Shown: positions 25,539 through 35,600 of the stretch, piece after piece
Numbering within the stretch: position 1 is the first letter of the stretch
Layout of the letters: each line of letters opens with the position of its first letter
DNA from: Corynebacterium faecale
GTDB lineage: Bacteria > Actinomycetota > Actinomycetes > Mycobacteriales > Mycobacteriaceae
Length of the DNA stretch: 64,000 nucleotides
Direction: 5' to 3'
Assembly: GCF_030408735.1 (NCBI RefSeq)
Contig: NZ_CP047204.1
Span: 1,178,001-1,242,000 of the forward strand
Program-made: the position numbers and the translations under genes
Notes under the pieces: model-generated
What the model saw: only the letters and a program-made list of their open reading frames with translations
Database searches by the model: none
Told to the model about the DNA's origin: nothing

Positions 25539-27128
25539 CTAGGGGGTCGGGTTGAGGCCCGGGGCCCAGTTGACGTCGGTGGTGCCGGTGCGCAGATAGT
25601 CGAGCATGGCAGCTGTCACGGATGGGTTGAGGGATCCGACGGTCTGACCGTGGCCGGGGCCGTCGACGGTGAGAACGTGGGCGTCCATGGCCTGAGCCAG
25701 TTCACCGTGAAGGTGGTACGGGGTCTGTGGATCGGAGGTGCCCTGGATCATCAGAGGGCGGACATCCAGCTGGGATCCATCGACGGGTTGTGTCCCGCTG
25801 GTCGGTGCGGCACCGGAGCAGGCCAGACCGGAGGAGAAGTAGGTGGAGGAGGCATCGAAGATGTCGCCGGTGACCAGGCTGGACCAGGCGGCGCGGGGGA
25901 CCTCCAGGTGGTTGGGTGCCACCGCGTTCTCGTTGCACATGACCAGTCGCTGCATGGTGGTGGAGTTGGCCAGCGCCATCTGGGTGTACTCATCCATGTC
26001 GCTTCCGGAGACATCGGGTACCGGTTCCTGTCCGGCGATCGCAGCTGCCAGGTTCGGCCAGGTGGAGGGCTGTGGAATGGTGCCGCGGGTGATGTTGAGC
26101 AGCGGGCTCATGGCCTGGTTGCTGCCGGGGTTGAGCAACTGGGTGGCCAGTCCCTGGAGTGCAACGCCGGTCGGGGCGACGGTGTTCATCACATCTGCGC
26201 CACCCTGGCCTGCCCAGGCGAATGCGGGGGGAACATCGCCCACGCGGGCCGGTGGGGGAGCCACCGTCGGGTTGGTGCCGGTTTCTGCGACGATCCGGTT
26301 GGACCACGCCTGGTAGACGGCCAGCGGGGTCTCGCCCAGGCCGTAGGTCTCGTTGTTCTCAGCGGTCCAGGCGAAGAAGTCGTGCAGGGTGTTGATATAG
26401 CCCGGTCCCTGGGAGGCCATCACGCCGTTCCATCCCAGGCTCGGTGCCATGGCGGAATCCAGGACCACCCGGTCGGTGTGGGAAGGGTAGCGGGTGGCGT
26501 AGACGGAACCCAGGTAGGTGCCGTAGGAGAGCCCGAGGATGGAGATCTTCTCCTCGTCGAGGGCGCGGCGGACCCACTCCCAGTCTTCGGCAGTGTTGTC
26601 GGTGGTGAGGCTGGCGGTATAGCCGGGGGTTGCCAGTTCGCAGGACTCGCGGATGAAGGCGCCGGCCTGGGTGAGCATGCGGAACTCGTCGTATCCCGGG
26701 GCGGGGGTGTTGCAGTCAACCGGGGTGGAACCGAGGAGGCCGCGTGGCTGGACAGCCACCAGGTCCCATTCGTTGTAGAGCTCTTCAGGCCAGTTCATAG
26801 CGGTGTTGCCGAAGAAGGAGTAGGCATCACCACCCGGTCCGCCGGCATTGCCGAAGAGCGCGCCGCGCACGTTGCTCTGGTCACGAGCCGGCACCTTGAT
26901 GAACCCCACCGAGATGTCACCTGCGGAAGGGTCTGCGTGATACATCGGTACCTGGACGCTGCCACACTGTGCCGTGGAGATATCCACCTGCGGCGGGCAT
27001 TCCTCCCAGGTGATCTGTGGGGCTTCCTGGGCGGTGACAACAGGTGCGAGAACACCCGATGCCATGACCGCAGTGGCGGATAGCGCGGCTAGCACGCTGT
27101 GTCTGACACGGTTCTTGGCAGAAACCAT
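25539..27128 (-). CDS. Secreted alpha/beta hydrolase, tripeptidyl-aminopeptidase-like (TAP family)
   Basis: The 529-residue protein has an N-terminal Sec signal (SVLAALSATAVMASGVLAPVVTAQ, cleaved near AQ-EA), then the hydrolase fold: oxyanion region GNAGGPGGDAYS, nucleophile GLSYGTYLGS, and a C-terminal TAP-like domain with DPQTPYHLHGE (Asp) and GPGHGQT (His). Related Streptomyces SlpD/Tap proteins cut tripeptides from secreted proteins. It acts in the cell wall space or medium. In C. glutamicum a similar secreted hydrolase precedes argS-lysA. It is transcribed away from argS. Confidence 0.87.
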   Translation of the reverse strand: MVSAKNRVRHSVLAALSATAVMASGVLAPVVTAQEAPQITWEECPPQVDISTAQCGSVQVPMYHADPSAGDISVGFIKVPARDQSNVRGALFGNAGGPGGDAYSFFGNTAMNWPEELYNEWDLVAVQPRGLLGSTPVDCNTPAPGYDEFRMLTQAGAFIRESCELATPGYTASLTTDNTAEDWEWVRRALDEEKISILGLSYGTYLGSVYATRYPSHTDRVVLDSAMAPSLGWNGVMASQGPGYINTLHDFFAWTAENNETYGLGETPLAVYQAWSNRIVAETGTNPTVAPPPARVGDVPPAFAWAGQGGADVMNTVAPTGVALQGLATQLLNPGSNQAMSPLLNITRGTIPQPSTWPNLAAAIAGQEPVPDVSGSDMDEYTQMALANSTTMQRLVMCNENAVAPNHLEVPRAAWSSLVTGDIFDASSTYFSSGLACSGAAPTSGTQPVDGSQLDVRPLMIQGTSDPQTPYHLHGELAQAMDAHVLTVDGPGHGQTVGSLNPSVTAAMLDYLRTGTTDVNWAPGLNPTP

Positions 27129-27275
27129 TCATAACTCCAATGCTTGGGATTTTGTGTGAAAGTGTAACGAATGAACCGTGAGGGTGATACCGCACACGGC
27201 GGGATGGGGTGGACGTGCCTGTAAAAAGACCCTGTATTCTGTGCCTCCCCCTAGCCTCAGCTAGAATTTCTCCCC

Positions 27276-28928
27276 ATGACACCAGCTGATCTCGCAACAC
27301 TGATCAAGCAGACCGCGGTCGAGGTTTTAAACTCCCGTGATCTGGACGCCTCTGTTCTCCCGGAGCAGGTCGTGGTGGAGCGCCCCCGTAACCCTGAGCA
27401 CGGCGATTACGCCACCAACGTGGCTCTCCAGGTGGCCAAGAAGGTCGGCGTGAACCCGCGCGATCTGGCGACCTGGCTGGTGGAGGCGCTGTCCACGGAT
27501 GCCAACATCGACTCCGCGGAGATCGCCGGACCGGGCTTCATCAACATCCGTCTGGCAGCTGCGGCACAGGGGGAGATCGTGGCGAAGATCCTCGATCAGG
27601 CGGAGAAGTTCGGCACCTCCGAGCACCTCGCCCACCTGGATGTGAACCTGGAGTTCGTCTCCGCGAACCCGACGGGCCCGATCCACCTCGGTGGTACCCG
27701 GTGGGCTGCCGTGGGTGATTCCCTCGGTCGTATCCTGGAGGCTGCCGGCGCCAAGGTCACCCGCGAGTACTACTTCAATGACCACGGTCGCCAGATTGAC
27801 CGTTTTGCTCTCTCGCTCCTGGCTGCAGCCAAGGGTGAGCCGACCCCTGAAGACGGTTACGGCGGGGAGTACATCCGGGAGATTGCAGAGGCCATCGTCG
27901 CAAAGCATCCTGATGCCCTTGACCGCGCACCGGAGGACACCCAGGAGCTGTTCCGCTCCGAGGGGGTGGAGATGATGTTCACCCATATCCGGGAATCCCT
28001 CCACGAGTTCGGCACTGATTTCGACGTGTACTTCCACGAGAACTCCCTGTTCGAGTCCGGTGCCGTCGAGCGCGCCGTGCAGAAGCTGAAAGACAACGGC
28101 AACCTCTATGAATCGGATGGTGCCTGGTGGCTGCGTTCCACCGACTTCGGGGATGACAAGGACCGCGTGGTCATCAAGTCCGACGGTGACGCCGCCTATA
28201 TCGCCGGTGACATCGCCTATGCCGCCGACAAGTTCGAGCGCGGCCACAACCTCAACATCTACATGTTGGGCGCAGACCACCACGGTTATATCGCGCGCCT
28301 CAAGGCTGCGGCCGCTTCCCTCGGTTATGCACCGGAGGGCGTGGAGGTGCTCATTGGTCAGATGGTCAACCTGCTGCGCGACGGCAAGGCTGTGCGGATG
28401 TCCAAGCGTGCCGGCACCGTGGTCACACTCGATGATCTGGTGGAGGCCATCGGCATCGACGCCGCCCGCTATTCCCTGATCCGATCATCTGTGGATTCCT
28501 CCCTGGATATTGACCTCAGCCTGTGGGAATCCCAGTCCTCTGACAACCCGGTGTACTACGTGCAGTACGGCCACGCGCGCCTGTGCTCGATCGCGCGTAA
28601 GGCTGACACCCTGGGCGTGAACTTCGACGACGCAGATCTCTCGCTGCTCACCCACGACCGTGAAGGCGACCTCATCCGCACCCTCGGTGAGTTCCCCGCA
28701 GTGATCAAGGCTGCCGCTGACCTGCGCGAACCACACCGCGTGGCCCGTTACGCCGAGGAGCTGGCCGGAACCTTCCACCGTTTCTACGATTCCTGCCACA
28801 TCCTGCCCAAGGCTGATGAGGAGAAGGCCCCGATCCACTCGGCCCGCCTCGCACTCGCCGCCGCCACCCGTCAGACCCTGGCCAACGCCCTCGCGCTGGT
28901 TGGTGTATCCGCACCGGAGAAGATGTAA
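27276..28928 (+). CDS. argS: Arginyl-tRNA synthetase
   Basis: The 550-residue class I synthetase has the HIGH-like [11 protein letters not shown] and the KMSKS-like [10 protein letters not shown], plus the N-terminal Arg-specific domain and C-terminal helical anticodon-binding domain ([19 protein letters not shown]). It charges tRNA-Arg. It is the first gene of the argS-lysA operon; in C. glutamicum this operon's promoter responds to arginine and lysine. A TATTCT -10-like box (27235-27240) would give a leader of about 30 nt; a second TAGAAT (27262-27267) would give a nearly leaderless message. Confidence 0.96.
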   Translation: MTPADLATLIKQTAVEVLNSRDLDASVLPEQVVVERPRNPEHGDYATNVALQVAKKVGVNPRDLATWLVEALSTDANIDSAEIAGPGFINIRLAAAAQGEIVAKILDQAEKFGTSEHLAHLDVNLEFVSANPTGPIHLGGTRWAAVGDSLGRILEAAGAKVTREYYFNDHGRQIDRFALSLLAAAKGEPTPEDGYGGEYIREIAEAIVAKHPDALDRAPEDTQELFRSEGVEMMFTHIRESLHEFGTDFDVYFHENSLFESGAVERAVQKLKDNGNLYESDGAWWLRSTDFGDDKDRVVIKSDGDAAYIAGDIAYAADKFERGHNLNIYMLGADHHGYIARLKAAAASLGYAPEGVEVLIGQMVNLLRDGKAVRMSKRAGTVVTLDDLVEAIGIDAARYSLIRSSVDSSLDIDLSLWESQSSDNPVYYVQYGHARLCSIARKADTLGVNFDDADLSLLTHDREGDLIRTLGEFPAVIKAAADLREPHRVARYAEELAGTFHRFYDSCHILPKADEEKAPIHSARLALAAATRQTLANALALVGVSAPEKM

Positions 28929-30308
28929 ATGACCGCAGAGACTGCACCGGGCGTCCCCGGCTCCGAACCAGCCACCACCGCCGACCAGTTCAACGAACTG
29001 CCCGCCCACGTCTGGCCACGCAACGCCGTGCGCCAGGAGGACGGTGTGGTCACCGTCGCCGGGGTGCCGCTGCCGGACCTGGTCGAGGAATATGGCAGCC
29101 CGTTGTTCGTGGTGGATGAGGATGATTTCCGATCCCGCTGCCGCGACATGGCCACCGCCTTCGGTGGCCCGGACCGGGTCCATTATGCCTCCAAGGCGTT
29201 TCTGAGCAAGACCATCGCCCGCTGGGTGGATGAGGAGGGACTGTCCCTGGACATCGCCTCCAAGAATGAGCTCGGCATCGCACTGGCCGCGGGTTTCCCG
29301 GGTGAGCGCATCACCGCACACGGCAACAACAAGGACGCCGATTTCCTCCGCACCTGTGTGCAGAACAACCTGGGCCACGTGGTGCTGGATTCCCCACAGG
29401 AATTGGAACTGCTGGATTATATCGCCGCAGGTGAGGGTAGGGTTCAGCCGGTGCTGATCCGGGTGAAGCCGGGCATTGAGGCCCACACCCACGAGTTCAT
29501 CGCCACCAGCCACGAGGACCAGAAGTTCGGATTCTCCCTGGCCTCCGGGTCCGCCTTCGCCGCTGCCCAAGCCGCGGTGAACGCTGAGAACCTCAAGCTG
29601 GTGGGTCTGCACTGCCATGTGGGTTCCCAGGTCTTCGACGCCGAGGGTTTCTCCCTCGCCGCGGAGCGTGTGCTGGAGCTCTACTCCAAGATCCACAACG
29701 AACTCGGTGTCACCCTTGACGAGCTGGATCTGGGCGGCGGATACGGTATCGCCTACACCGCCGATGAACAGCCCCTCAACGTGGCAGAGGTGGCCCACGA
29801 TCTGCTCACCGCCGTGGGTAAGACAGCCGCTGAACTCGGCATCAACGCGCCCACCGTGCTGGTGGAGCCGGGTCGTGCCATCGCCGGTCCGTCTGCCGTG
29901 ACCGTCTATGAGGTGGGCACCATCAAGGATGTCCACGTCGATGACGACAGCACCCGCCGCTATATCTCCGTCGATGGCGGCATGTCCGACAACATCCGCC
30001 CCGCGCTTTACGGTTCGGACTATGATGCCCGCGTGGTCTCCCGCTTCACCGAAGGCGAGGCCATCAACACCCGCGTGGTGGGTTCACACTGCGAATCCGG
30101 CGATATCCTCATCAATAATGAGGTCTATCCGTCCGATATCGCCACCGGTGATCTCCTGGCGCTGGCTGCCACCGGCGCATACTGCTATGCCATGAGCTCC
30201 CGCTACAACGCATTCTCCCGCCCGGCGGTGGTGTCCGTGCGTGCAGGAAACGCCAAGCTGATGCTGCGCCGCGAAACCCTCGATGACATCCTCTCCCTCG
30301 AGGTCTAA
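28929..30308 (+). CDS. lysA: Diaminopimelate decarboxylase
   Basis: The 459-residue protein is a PLP fold-III decarboxylase: VHYASKAF with the PLP-binding Lys, [26 protein letters not shown] and CESGDIL. It makes L-lysine from meso-diaminopimelate. The ATG directly follows the argS stop with no gap. The first about 15 residues are longer than in C. glutamicum LysA; an internal start is possible, but none carries a better ribosome binding site. Confidence 0.96.
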   Translation: MTAETAPGVPGSEPATTADQFNELPAHVWPRNAVRQEDGVVTVAGVPLPDLVEEYGSPLFVVDEDDFRSRCRDMATAFGGPDRVHYASKAFLSKTIARWVDEEGLSLDIASKNELGIALAAGFPGERITAHGNNKDADFLRTCVQNNLGHVVLDSPQELELLDYIAAGEGRVQPVLIRVKPGIEAHTHEFIATSHEDQKFGFSLASGSAFAAAQAAVNAENLKLVGLHCHVGSQVFDAEGFSLAAERVLELYSKIHNELGVTLDELDLGGGYGIAYTADEQPLNVAEVAHDLLTAVGKTAAELGINAPTVLVEPGRAIAGPSAVTVYEVGTIKDVHVDDDSTRRYISVDGGMSDNIRPALYGSDYDARVVSRFTEGEAINTRVVGSHCESGDILINNEVYPSDIATGDLLALAATGAYCYAMSSRYNAFSRPAVVSVRAGNAKLMLRRETLDDILSLEV

Positions 30309-30325
30309 AAGCATGCTTATCGACG

Positions 30326-30365
30326 CGCCGCCCGCTCACCCCTTGGACAGGGTGAGCGGGCGGCG
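30326..30365 (+). terminator. Terminator of argS-lysA
   Basis: CGCCGCCCGCTCACCC (30326-30341) pairs perfectly with 30350-30365 around an 8-nt loop, followed by TTGTTCT. It also ends 22 bp from the convergent secreted-protein gene. Confidence 0.85.
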
Positions 30366-30387
30366 TTGTTCTCTCCTCCGGAGATAA

Positions 30388-31020
30388 CTATGAACTTCCG
30401 AGGGAGAATCCTGAGGAACCGGCGGAACCGCCACCGAGTTGTGCCCGGACCTCCAACTCCACATTGGTATCCGTACCGTCAGCACACGCCTGAACAGCAG
30501 AGGTGGTGGTTGCGTTGACACTCGTTAATACCGAATCCGCGTTGGGGTAGGTCTCGGGAGCTGCTGCATAAAGCCAGTATCCGCCCAGTCCATACTCAAT
30601 CTGTTGGGCCGCATTCTCACTGGTCATGGTGATGGTCTTTCCGTATCCGTCTTCCTGATAAAAGGACACGAGGTTGGCCATCCCCAGTTGCTCCTGGGTC
30701 AGACCGGAGCCGATGAGCTCGAGCAAGCGGAGCTGGGCCCTGGCCATCATGGTATTGGAGGGGTTGTTGATGGCTTCCCGCACGCTGGAGAAGTAGTTTC
30801 TGATCGCCTTGGCGGAAGAGGGGGCCTGGGCAAGGAGATCTTTCTCCACCGCATTGGCCATTGCCAGCTCAATGATCTTGTGCTCACGTTCCGTGATGGT
30901 GATTGTGCAGTTTTCACCACTGGGGCGAACCTGGATGGCAGAGGCTGTCGGTGTAACAACCATGGTTGCAGCGATGGTCACAGCGGTTGCGAGGACAACG
31001 GGGATCTTGGGGAGTTTCAT
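30388..31020 (-). CDS. Secreted protein of the SSFGSS-tail family, member A
   Basis: The 210-residue protein has a Sec signal peptide (MKLPKIPVVLATAVTIAATM ... ASA). A mature helical domain starts with NCTITITEREHKIIELA and ends with VQACADGTDTNVEL. It then closes with a short Gly/Ser linker and the tail SSGFSLGSS. The two Cys are the only ones in the mature protein and correspond to those in members C, D and E. I do not recognise a named family. The start at ATG 31020 begins the signal peptide; the longer frame adds non-signal sequence. It is convergent with lysA. Confidence 0.7.
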   Translation of the reverse strand: MKLPKIPVVLATAVTIAATMVVTPTASAIQVRPSGENCTITITEREHKIIELAMANAVEKDLLAQAPSSAKAIRNYFSSVREAINNPSNTMMARAQLRLLELIGSGLTQEQLGMANLVSFYQEDGYGKTITMTSENAAQQIEYGLGGYWLYAAAPETYPNADSVLTSVNATTTSAVQACADGTDTNVELEVRAQLGGGSAGSSGFSLGSS

Positions 31021-31216
31021 GGATTTCCATACTTTCACTGAAGTGGACGGGGTTACCTCCCTGACGCTATGCCGTAGTTCGCTTAGTGGGCAGCCGTCAT
31101 TTACTGGGCCCGAAAAGTGGGGACACCGGCTTGGGGATGCCCCGGACGGGTGGGGTGTGCGTCTCAACCAGCTCGTTTCCTCTACCTGGACGCTGCAAAC
31201 TAGCTAAGATTTATCC

Positions 31217-31873
31217 ATGACGTGGAATGTCCTTGCGATTGATGATCATGAGGTCGCCCTGGCTGGCATTGATGCCATTCTCCGTGCCAGCGGGGACTGC
31301 GAATTGGTGGGTTCCTTCGCCACGGTGGAAGAAGGCTCCGGGTTCCTTTCAGCACGGCCTGATGTCCGGGTGGATATCGTCCTGCTCGATTTGCGCCTGG
31401 CGGATAACTCCGATCCTTTCCTCAACGTGCAGTGTTTCCACGCCCTGGGTATTCCGGTGCTGGTGTTCTCCTCACTGGAGGATCCCTATCTGACGCGGCG
31501 CGCCCTGCTTGCCGGATCAGCCGGGGTGATCGAAAAATCCGCGAGCGCCCTGGAACTCAACGAGGCGATCGTATCCATCTGTCAGGGGAATACCTATGCC
31601 AATGCGGACTGGGCCAGCGTGATCGATTCGGATCCGGGTATCAAACAGGTGGAGCTGTCAAAACGACAGCAGGAGGTCCTCGAGATGTACGCCTCGGGCG
31701 AATCCGCGAAACGGGTGGCCACCACGCTGGGATTATCAGCAGAAACGGTTCAGGACTACATCAACCGGATCAGGTACAAATACGCTCAGGCCGGCAGACC
31801 GATCGCCACCAAGGTTCAGATGTTTCAACGCGCCCAGGAAGACGGATACCTGCCAGGCCCACTCGGTGCTTGA
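31217..31873 (+). CDS. LuxR/NarL-type response regulator 1
   Basis: The 218-residue protein has an intact receiver domain (acidic pair Asp9-Asp10, phospho-acceptor Asp58 in IVLLDLR, Lys107 in GVIEKSAS) and a C-terminal LuxR HTH (LSKRQQEVLEMYASGESAKR ... GLSAETVQDYINRIRYKY). The kinase gene starts 3 bases after its stop, so they form a two-component pair. A TAAGAT box ends 6 nt before the ATG and there is no Shine-Dalgarno, so the mRNA is probably leaderless. Confidence 0.85.
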   Translation: MTWNVLAIDDHEVALAGIDAILRASGDCELVGSFATVEEGSGFLSARPDVRVDIVLLDLRLADNSDPFLNVQCFHALGIPVLVFSSLEDPYLTRRALLAGSAGVIEKSASALELNEAIVSICQGNTYANADWASVIDSDPGIKQVELSKRQQEVLEMYASGESAKRVATTLGLSAETVQDYINRIRYKYAQAGRPIATKVQMFQRAQEDGYLPGPLGA

Positions 31874-31876
31874 GTT

Positions 31877-34153
31877 ATGCCACGCACACAACTGAGAAGT
31901 GACTCCCTGCCCGGTGAGTTCTTCGCACCCGGTTTCAGGGCCCCCACCGATGACCTGCCGGTGAAGGTGCAACAGCAGTTTCACGAATTGCGCACCGCCA
32001 CGCCATCACTGCTCAGGGTCATCGCCATCGGTGGTGGATTATCGTGGACGCTGCTGCTGACACAGACCTTCAACCTCCAGTCCACTCCCGTTGTCCTTCT
32101 CTCATGGGGCGTGCTCTTCATCGCCGCTGTGGTTCTGTTGGTTGCGGGGTTGGGGAAGGTGGAGAAACTCTATCAACCGGCGATGGCGGCCGGGGCGTTG
32201 GTCTATTTCCTCCTGCTCAGTATCCATTCCATGTATCTGCTGATATCGGGTGCTTCACCCTTGGACGCGCTGAAGCTGGGGGACTACTCGGCGATCCCGG
32301 CAGCCCTGTTCGTAGCATCCTGGCCGGGTCTGGCATCAATAGTGGTGGCGCTGCTGGCCGTGTCGGTGGCAGCGGCATTCAACCTCGGGACACCACCGGG
32401 TTTCCGGATGCTGATAGAGATCCTGCACGCGCTGGCCCCCGTGGTGCCGTTTGTGATCATGGCGGCCAGAGGACTGAGCACCACCCGCACGATTGATCGT
32501 GCTGCCTCCCGCACCTACCGGGATGCCTTGGTGCTGGCCCGGCAGAAGGCACTGGGTGAGTTGGAGACCCGGTTCCTGGCCTTCATCCATGACCATGTGC
32601 TCACCCAGTTGTCTGCGATCTGGCGGGGCACGATCCCCCCTGATCCCCAGCGCATCCTTGCCGATATCCGCCGTTCAGGTCAGGACTCCCTGGACAGCCT
32701 GGGAGGTGTGACCTACGGGGACGCGGTGAATCAGATCAGCGCAGCGGTGCTCACTGAGTATCCTGCGACGAGGGTTGACCCACCCGGGACGATTCCTGCG
32801 GGGGCGCGTCTGCCGGCAACCACCGTCGCCGCGTTGGCGGACGCCCTGAGGCAGGGCGCTGCGAACGTCGCAAAGCATGCACCCGGGACCACCGCCCGGC
32901 TGCGCTTTGACCTGCACCCCGAGCGTTTCACCGCTGTGCTTGCCGACGACGGGCCGGGTTTCGACCCCGAGGGCCTACCCGAGGATCGCGTGGGGATCCG
33001 GGTGAGTATTCTCGGCCGCCTGGACCAGACCCCCGGAGCGTCGGGGAGTGTGCAGAGCGCGCCGGGGGAGGGCTGCGTGATCACCGTGCTGTGGGACCAG
33101 CATGGGCAGGGGATACAGGTCGATCCTGATGTGGACACCCTGCCATCGGTGTATGAATCGATGGGGTTCTCCGATATCTTCCAACCCGGTCCAGCGGTGG
33201 TGGTGTGGTTGATGTTTCTCGGATTGTCCTTGTCCAATGAGCATCCCCGCCCGCTCTGGTGGATGGTGTCCATGATCTTTGCGGCAGTCACACTCGGACT
33301 ATTGGTCCAGAAACCCCACGAACGGCTGTCAAACCGGTTCACCCTGGCCAGCTGCGTGTTCATCTGGTTATTCTATGGGTTTGCGATTGCTGAAAATAGT
33401 GCTGACGAGCAGACCTGGCCCTTCTTCTGGGCACCATGGGTGGCACTATTGCTGTGTGCCTACCTGGCCATGCGCAACAGACCGCTGGCCGGGTGGGGCG
33501 CATGGATCGGGTGCATGATGATCGCGCAACTGTTTGTGTGGTCCGGGATTCAAACGGACTATATCGCCCCCTCAAACTCCTGGACCCACTCCCTGGTCCT
33601 GCTGCCCGCATCTATTCTGCCGTGGATGGTCAAACGCATCTCCGACGGACTGCCCCTGCTCATCAGCGAACGACGCGCCACCGCCGCCACCGCCGCCGTG
33701 GGTCTGGCGCGTCAGCGTTTCCTCGATGCCGCCCGTGACTGGTTATCCACCCGGATCACCATGCTGTTTCACACTTCCCTCACCCCGGAACAATCGTCCA
33801 TGGCCGCGCATCTGCTTGAACAGCGCCTCCGCGATTCCATCCGCTCACCACTGCTTGACCGACCGGCGATCACCGCCGGCACATGGGACGCCCGCCTGCG
33901 CGGCGTCAACGTCAAGCTTCTCGACGACTACTCCCTCAGCCCCGCAACCTATCGCGGGAGGGACATCCATCCCCACATCACCGAGGTGGAAGACATACTC
34001 ACCAGCGTGTTTGACCGAGCTGTGGAGGGAGACACGGTGGTGGTGCGACTACTTCCTGTGGGCCGTGACACCGCAGCCACCGTCCTCCACCGCAGGGAAA
34101 CCACGGGGGAGTCGTGGCGGGTCAGAATCCACACCGGCGCCACTTCGACCTAA
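31877..34153 (+). CDS. Double-module membrane sensor histidine kinase
   Basis: The 758-residue protein has two successive modules. Module 1: about five membrane helices (45-200), a HisKA_3-like dimerisation helix RFLAFIHDHVLTQLS (about 231, His about 237), and an HATPase with NVAKHAPG (about 330) and DDGPGFDP (about 357). Module 2: about five more membrane helices (434-590) and a similar helix RFLDAARDWLSTRI (about 615) in which Arg stands where module 1 has the His, then a region without visible N- or G-box. It follows response regulator 1 by 3 bases and presumably phosphorylates it. Its stop overlaps the convergent pseudogene's stop. Confidence 0.8.
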   Translation: MPRTQLRSDSLPGEFFAPGFRAPTDDLPVKVQQQFHELRTATPSLLRVIAIGGGLSWTLLLTQTFNLQSTPVVLLSWGVLFIAAVVLLVAGLGKVEKLYQPAMAAGALVYFLLLSIHSMYLLISGASPLDALKLGDYSAIPAALFVASWPGLASIVVALLAVSVAAAFNLGTPPGFRMLIEILHALAPVVPFVIMAARGLSTTRTIDRAASRTYRDALVLARQKALGELETRFLAFIHDHVLTQLSAIWRGTIPPDPQRILADIRRSGQDSLDSLGGVTYGDAVNQISAAVLTEYPATRVDPPGTIPAGARLPATTVAALADALRQGAANVAKHAPGTTARLRFDLHPERFTAVLADDGPGFDPEGLPEDRVGIRVSILGRLDQTPGASGSVQSAPGEGCVITVLWDQHGQGIQVDPDVDTLPSVYESMGFSDIFQPGPAVVVWLMFLGLSLSNEHPRPLWWMVSMIFAAVTLGLLVQKPHERLSNRFTLASCVFIWLFYGFAIAENSADEQTWPFFWAPWVALLLCAYLAMRNRPLAGWGAWIGCMMIAQLFVWSGIQTDYIAPSNSWTHSLVLLPASILPWMVKRISDGLPLLISERRATAATAAVGLARQRFLDAARDWLSTRITMLFHTSLTPEQSSMAAHLLEQRLRDSIRSPLLDRPAITAGTWDARLRGVNVKLLDDYSLSPATYRGRDIHPHITEVEDILTSVFDRAVEGDTVVVRLLPVGRDTAATVLHRRETTGESWRVRIHTGATST

Positions 34154-34407
34154 CTGCTGCCGAAAGAGGAACCTCCACCGCCACCATCACCCTGTGTTCC
34201 CCCGTACTGGATCATGGTGATGGATCCTGTTTTCCCCTCCGCACAGGAACGGTAGAGATCTGCCAGGCCGGCATAGAAGGCCTGATAATGGGGAAGGATG
34301 ACACTGAGAATGACCGTGCCCTTCGGCGACGTGAGTGTTCCCATAATAAAACCGTGAACCCATGCTGGGGCCATATCCATGTACGCGCCGAGTGGTGGGA
34401 CTATCAA
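34150..34407 (-). pseudogene. Truncated SSFGSS-family secreted protein, member B
   Basis: An 85-residue frame has only the C-terminal end of the family: YAGLADLYRSCAEGKTGSIT (the second-Cys motif), a Gly linker and the tail GGGGSSFGSS. There is no signal peptide, no first Cys and no Shine-Dalgarno. A stop codon lies three codons before the only start, a TTG. It therefore looks like a remnant left by a deletion, or an exon-like leftover of recombination between paralogues. The tail is perfectly kept, which suggests a recent event. Confidence 0.6.
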
Positions 34408-34455
34408 GACACGTTAAGTTCGATGCTCGCTGTCCTGCCCAAAAATCCACCGTGC

Positions 34456-34471
34456 AGTGACAGATGTCACA
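34456..34471. promoter_or_regulatory. GlxR(CRP)-like site upstream of the truncated member B
   Basis: AGTGACAGATGTCACA agrees with TGTGA-N6-TCACA in all but the first base, with correct spacing. It lies 49 bp upstream of the remnant and overlaps the 3' end of the dehydrogenase-like gene. Confidence 0.4.
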
Positions 34472-35600
34472 TGGTGGCCGCTATGGTAGTGGGGTCAATG
34501 CGGAGCATGCGGTCATCCCCAGTGGTGGGAGAGCCACGGCCATCTGTGTTATTGGTGAGTATCCGCAGGGTTCCATCAGGTGCGGTCACCACATCGCGCA
34601 GGCGTCCAAACTCGCCGTGGAGAAATACCCGTGACGTTTCTGGAGATGACACGGGGACTTCACGCAGTGACTGGCCGCGCAGGTTGGCGATGAAGATGGA
34701 ATCCCCAGCCACCGCAATTCCACTGGGGCTGGCCTCTGAGGGGCGCCATTGCTGGACCGGATCGATGAAGCCATCACGGCTGGCGATGCCCTCCACAGTC
34801 GGCCATCCATAGTTCCCACCAGGGGTAATGATATTAAGTTCATCCCAGGTGCTCTGTCCAAACTCAGAGGAGTACATCGTTTCCTGGTCATCCCAGGCGA
34901 TCCCCTGCGGATTCCGGTGCCCCAGGCTGTAGACAGGACTGCCCGGGAAGGGATTATCTGCCGGGATGTTCCCCTCCGGCGTGAGACGCAGAATCTTTCC
35001 TGCCAGGGAAGAGTCATCCTGGGCGGTGTCCGGCTGGTTGGCGTCACCTGTGGTTGCATAGAGCATCCCATCGGGACCAAAAGCGATCCGCCCACCATTG
35101 TGGGTACCTGCTTTAGGGATGGAAGCAAAGATCACCTCGGCAGGGCCGAGAGTGAGCGCGCCGGGATCACCGGTGATGGGCAGACGCGCAATCTGGTTAT
35201 CATCAGCTGCCGTGTAATAGGCGTAGAGGAAGTCTTCATGCATGGCGATACCCAACAATCCGCCCTCGCCCCGGGGCCGGGCCTCCTCGATGGTGGACAC
35301 CACCCTGGTGGCACCGTCGGCGGAGACCTCCAGGATGCGGGCGGTGTCCCGTTCGCTGATCAAAGTGGCACCATCGTGGAAGGTAACTGACCAGGGAGCC
35401 TCCAGGTCAGTAGCTACATCAGTTGCCTCGATAGTTTCTTCGGTGGGGATTCGATTTGATGTAGACGAGCCAGAACTGGAGACAGTGGAACTGCCTGCCG
35501 TGCTGCTGCCGACCGCACGGTCATCGGAACCCAGACCGCAGGCATTGAGCAGGGTGATCGCCCCGATGCAGAAGGAGGCGAGGGGAGCAAAACGGAACAT
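34467..35600 (-). CDS. Lipoprotein, glucose/sorbosone dehydrogenase (PQQ beta-propeller) family
   Basis: The 377-residue protein begins with a lipoprotein signal (MFRFAPLASFCIGAITLLNAC, lipobox LNAC) and a Ser/Thr-rich linker. A six-blade propeller of the GSDH/YliI type follows: LEAPWSVTFHDG, EGGLLGIAMHEDF, HNGGRIAFGPDGMLYATTGD, YSLGHRNPQGIAWD and EFGQSTWDELN. Relatives oxidise aldose sugars with PQQ, though some have lost the activity. GGAGG lies 9 bases before the ATG at 35600. C. glutamicum has a similar gene between lysA and hom, so this one may be the ancestral content of the block. Confidence 0.85.
   Translation of the reverse strand: MFRFAPLASFCIGAITLLNACGLGSDDRAVGSSTAGSSTVSSSGSSTSNRIPTEETIEATDVATDLEAPWSVTFHDGATLISERDTARILEVSADGATRVVSTIEEARPRGEGGLLGIAMHEDFLYAYYTAADDNQIARLPITGDPGALTLGPAEVIFASIPKAGTHNGGRIAFGPDGMLYATTGDANQPDTAQDDSSLAGKILRLTPEGNIPADNPFPGSPVYSLGHRNPQGIAWDDQETMYSSEFGQSTWDELNIITPGGNYGWPTVEGIASRDGFIDPVQQWRPSEASPSGIAVAGDSIFIANLRGQSLREVPVSSPETSRVFLHGEFGRLRDVVTAPDGTLRILTNNTDGRGSPTTGDDRMLRIDPTTIAATM

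Noticed and set aside
25524..27083. 519-residue plus-strand frame opposite the secreted hydrolase
   Set aside because: It is a mirror frame of a high-GC gene, with a composition biased to Gly, Val and His and no family motif.
28485..29936. 483-residue open frame on the minus strand opposite argS and lysA
   Set aside because: It is the antisense shadow of two certain genes, with a His/Gly/Gln-rich composition and no ribosome binding site.
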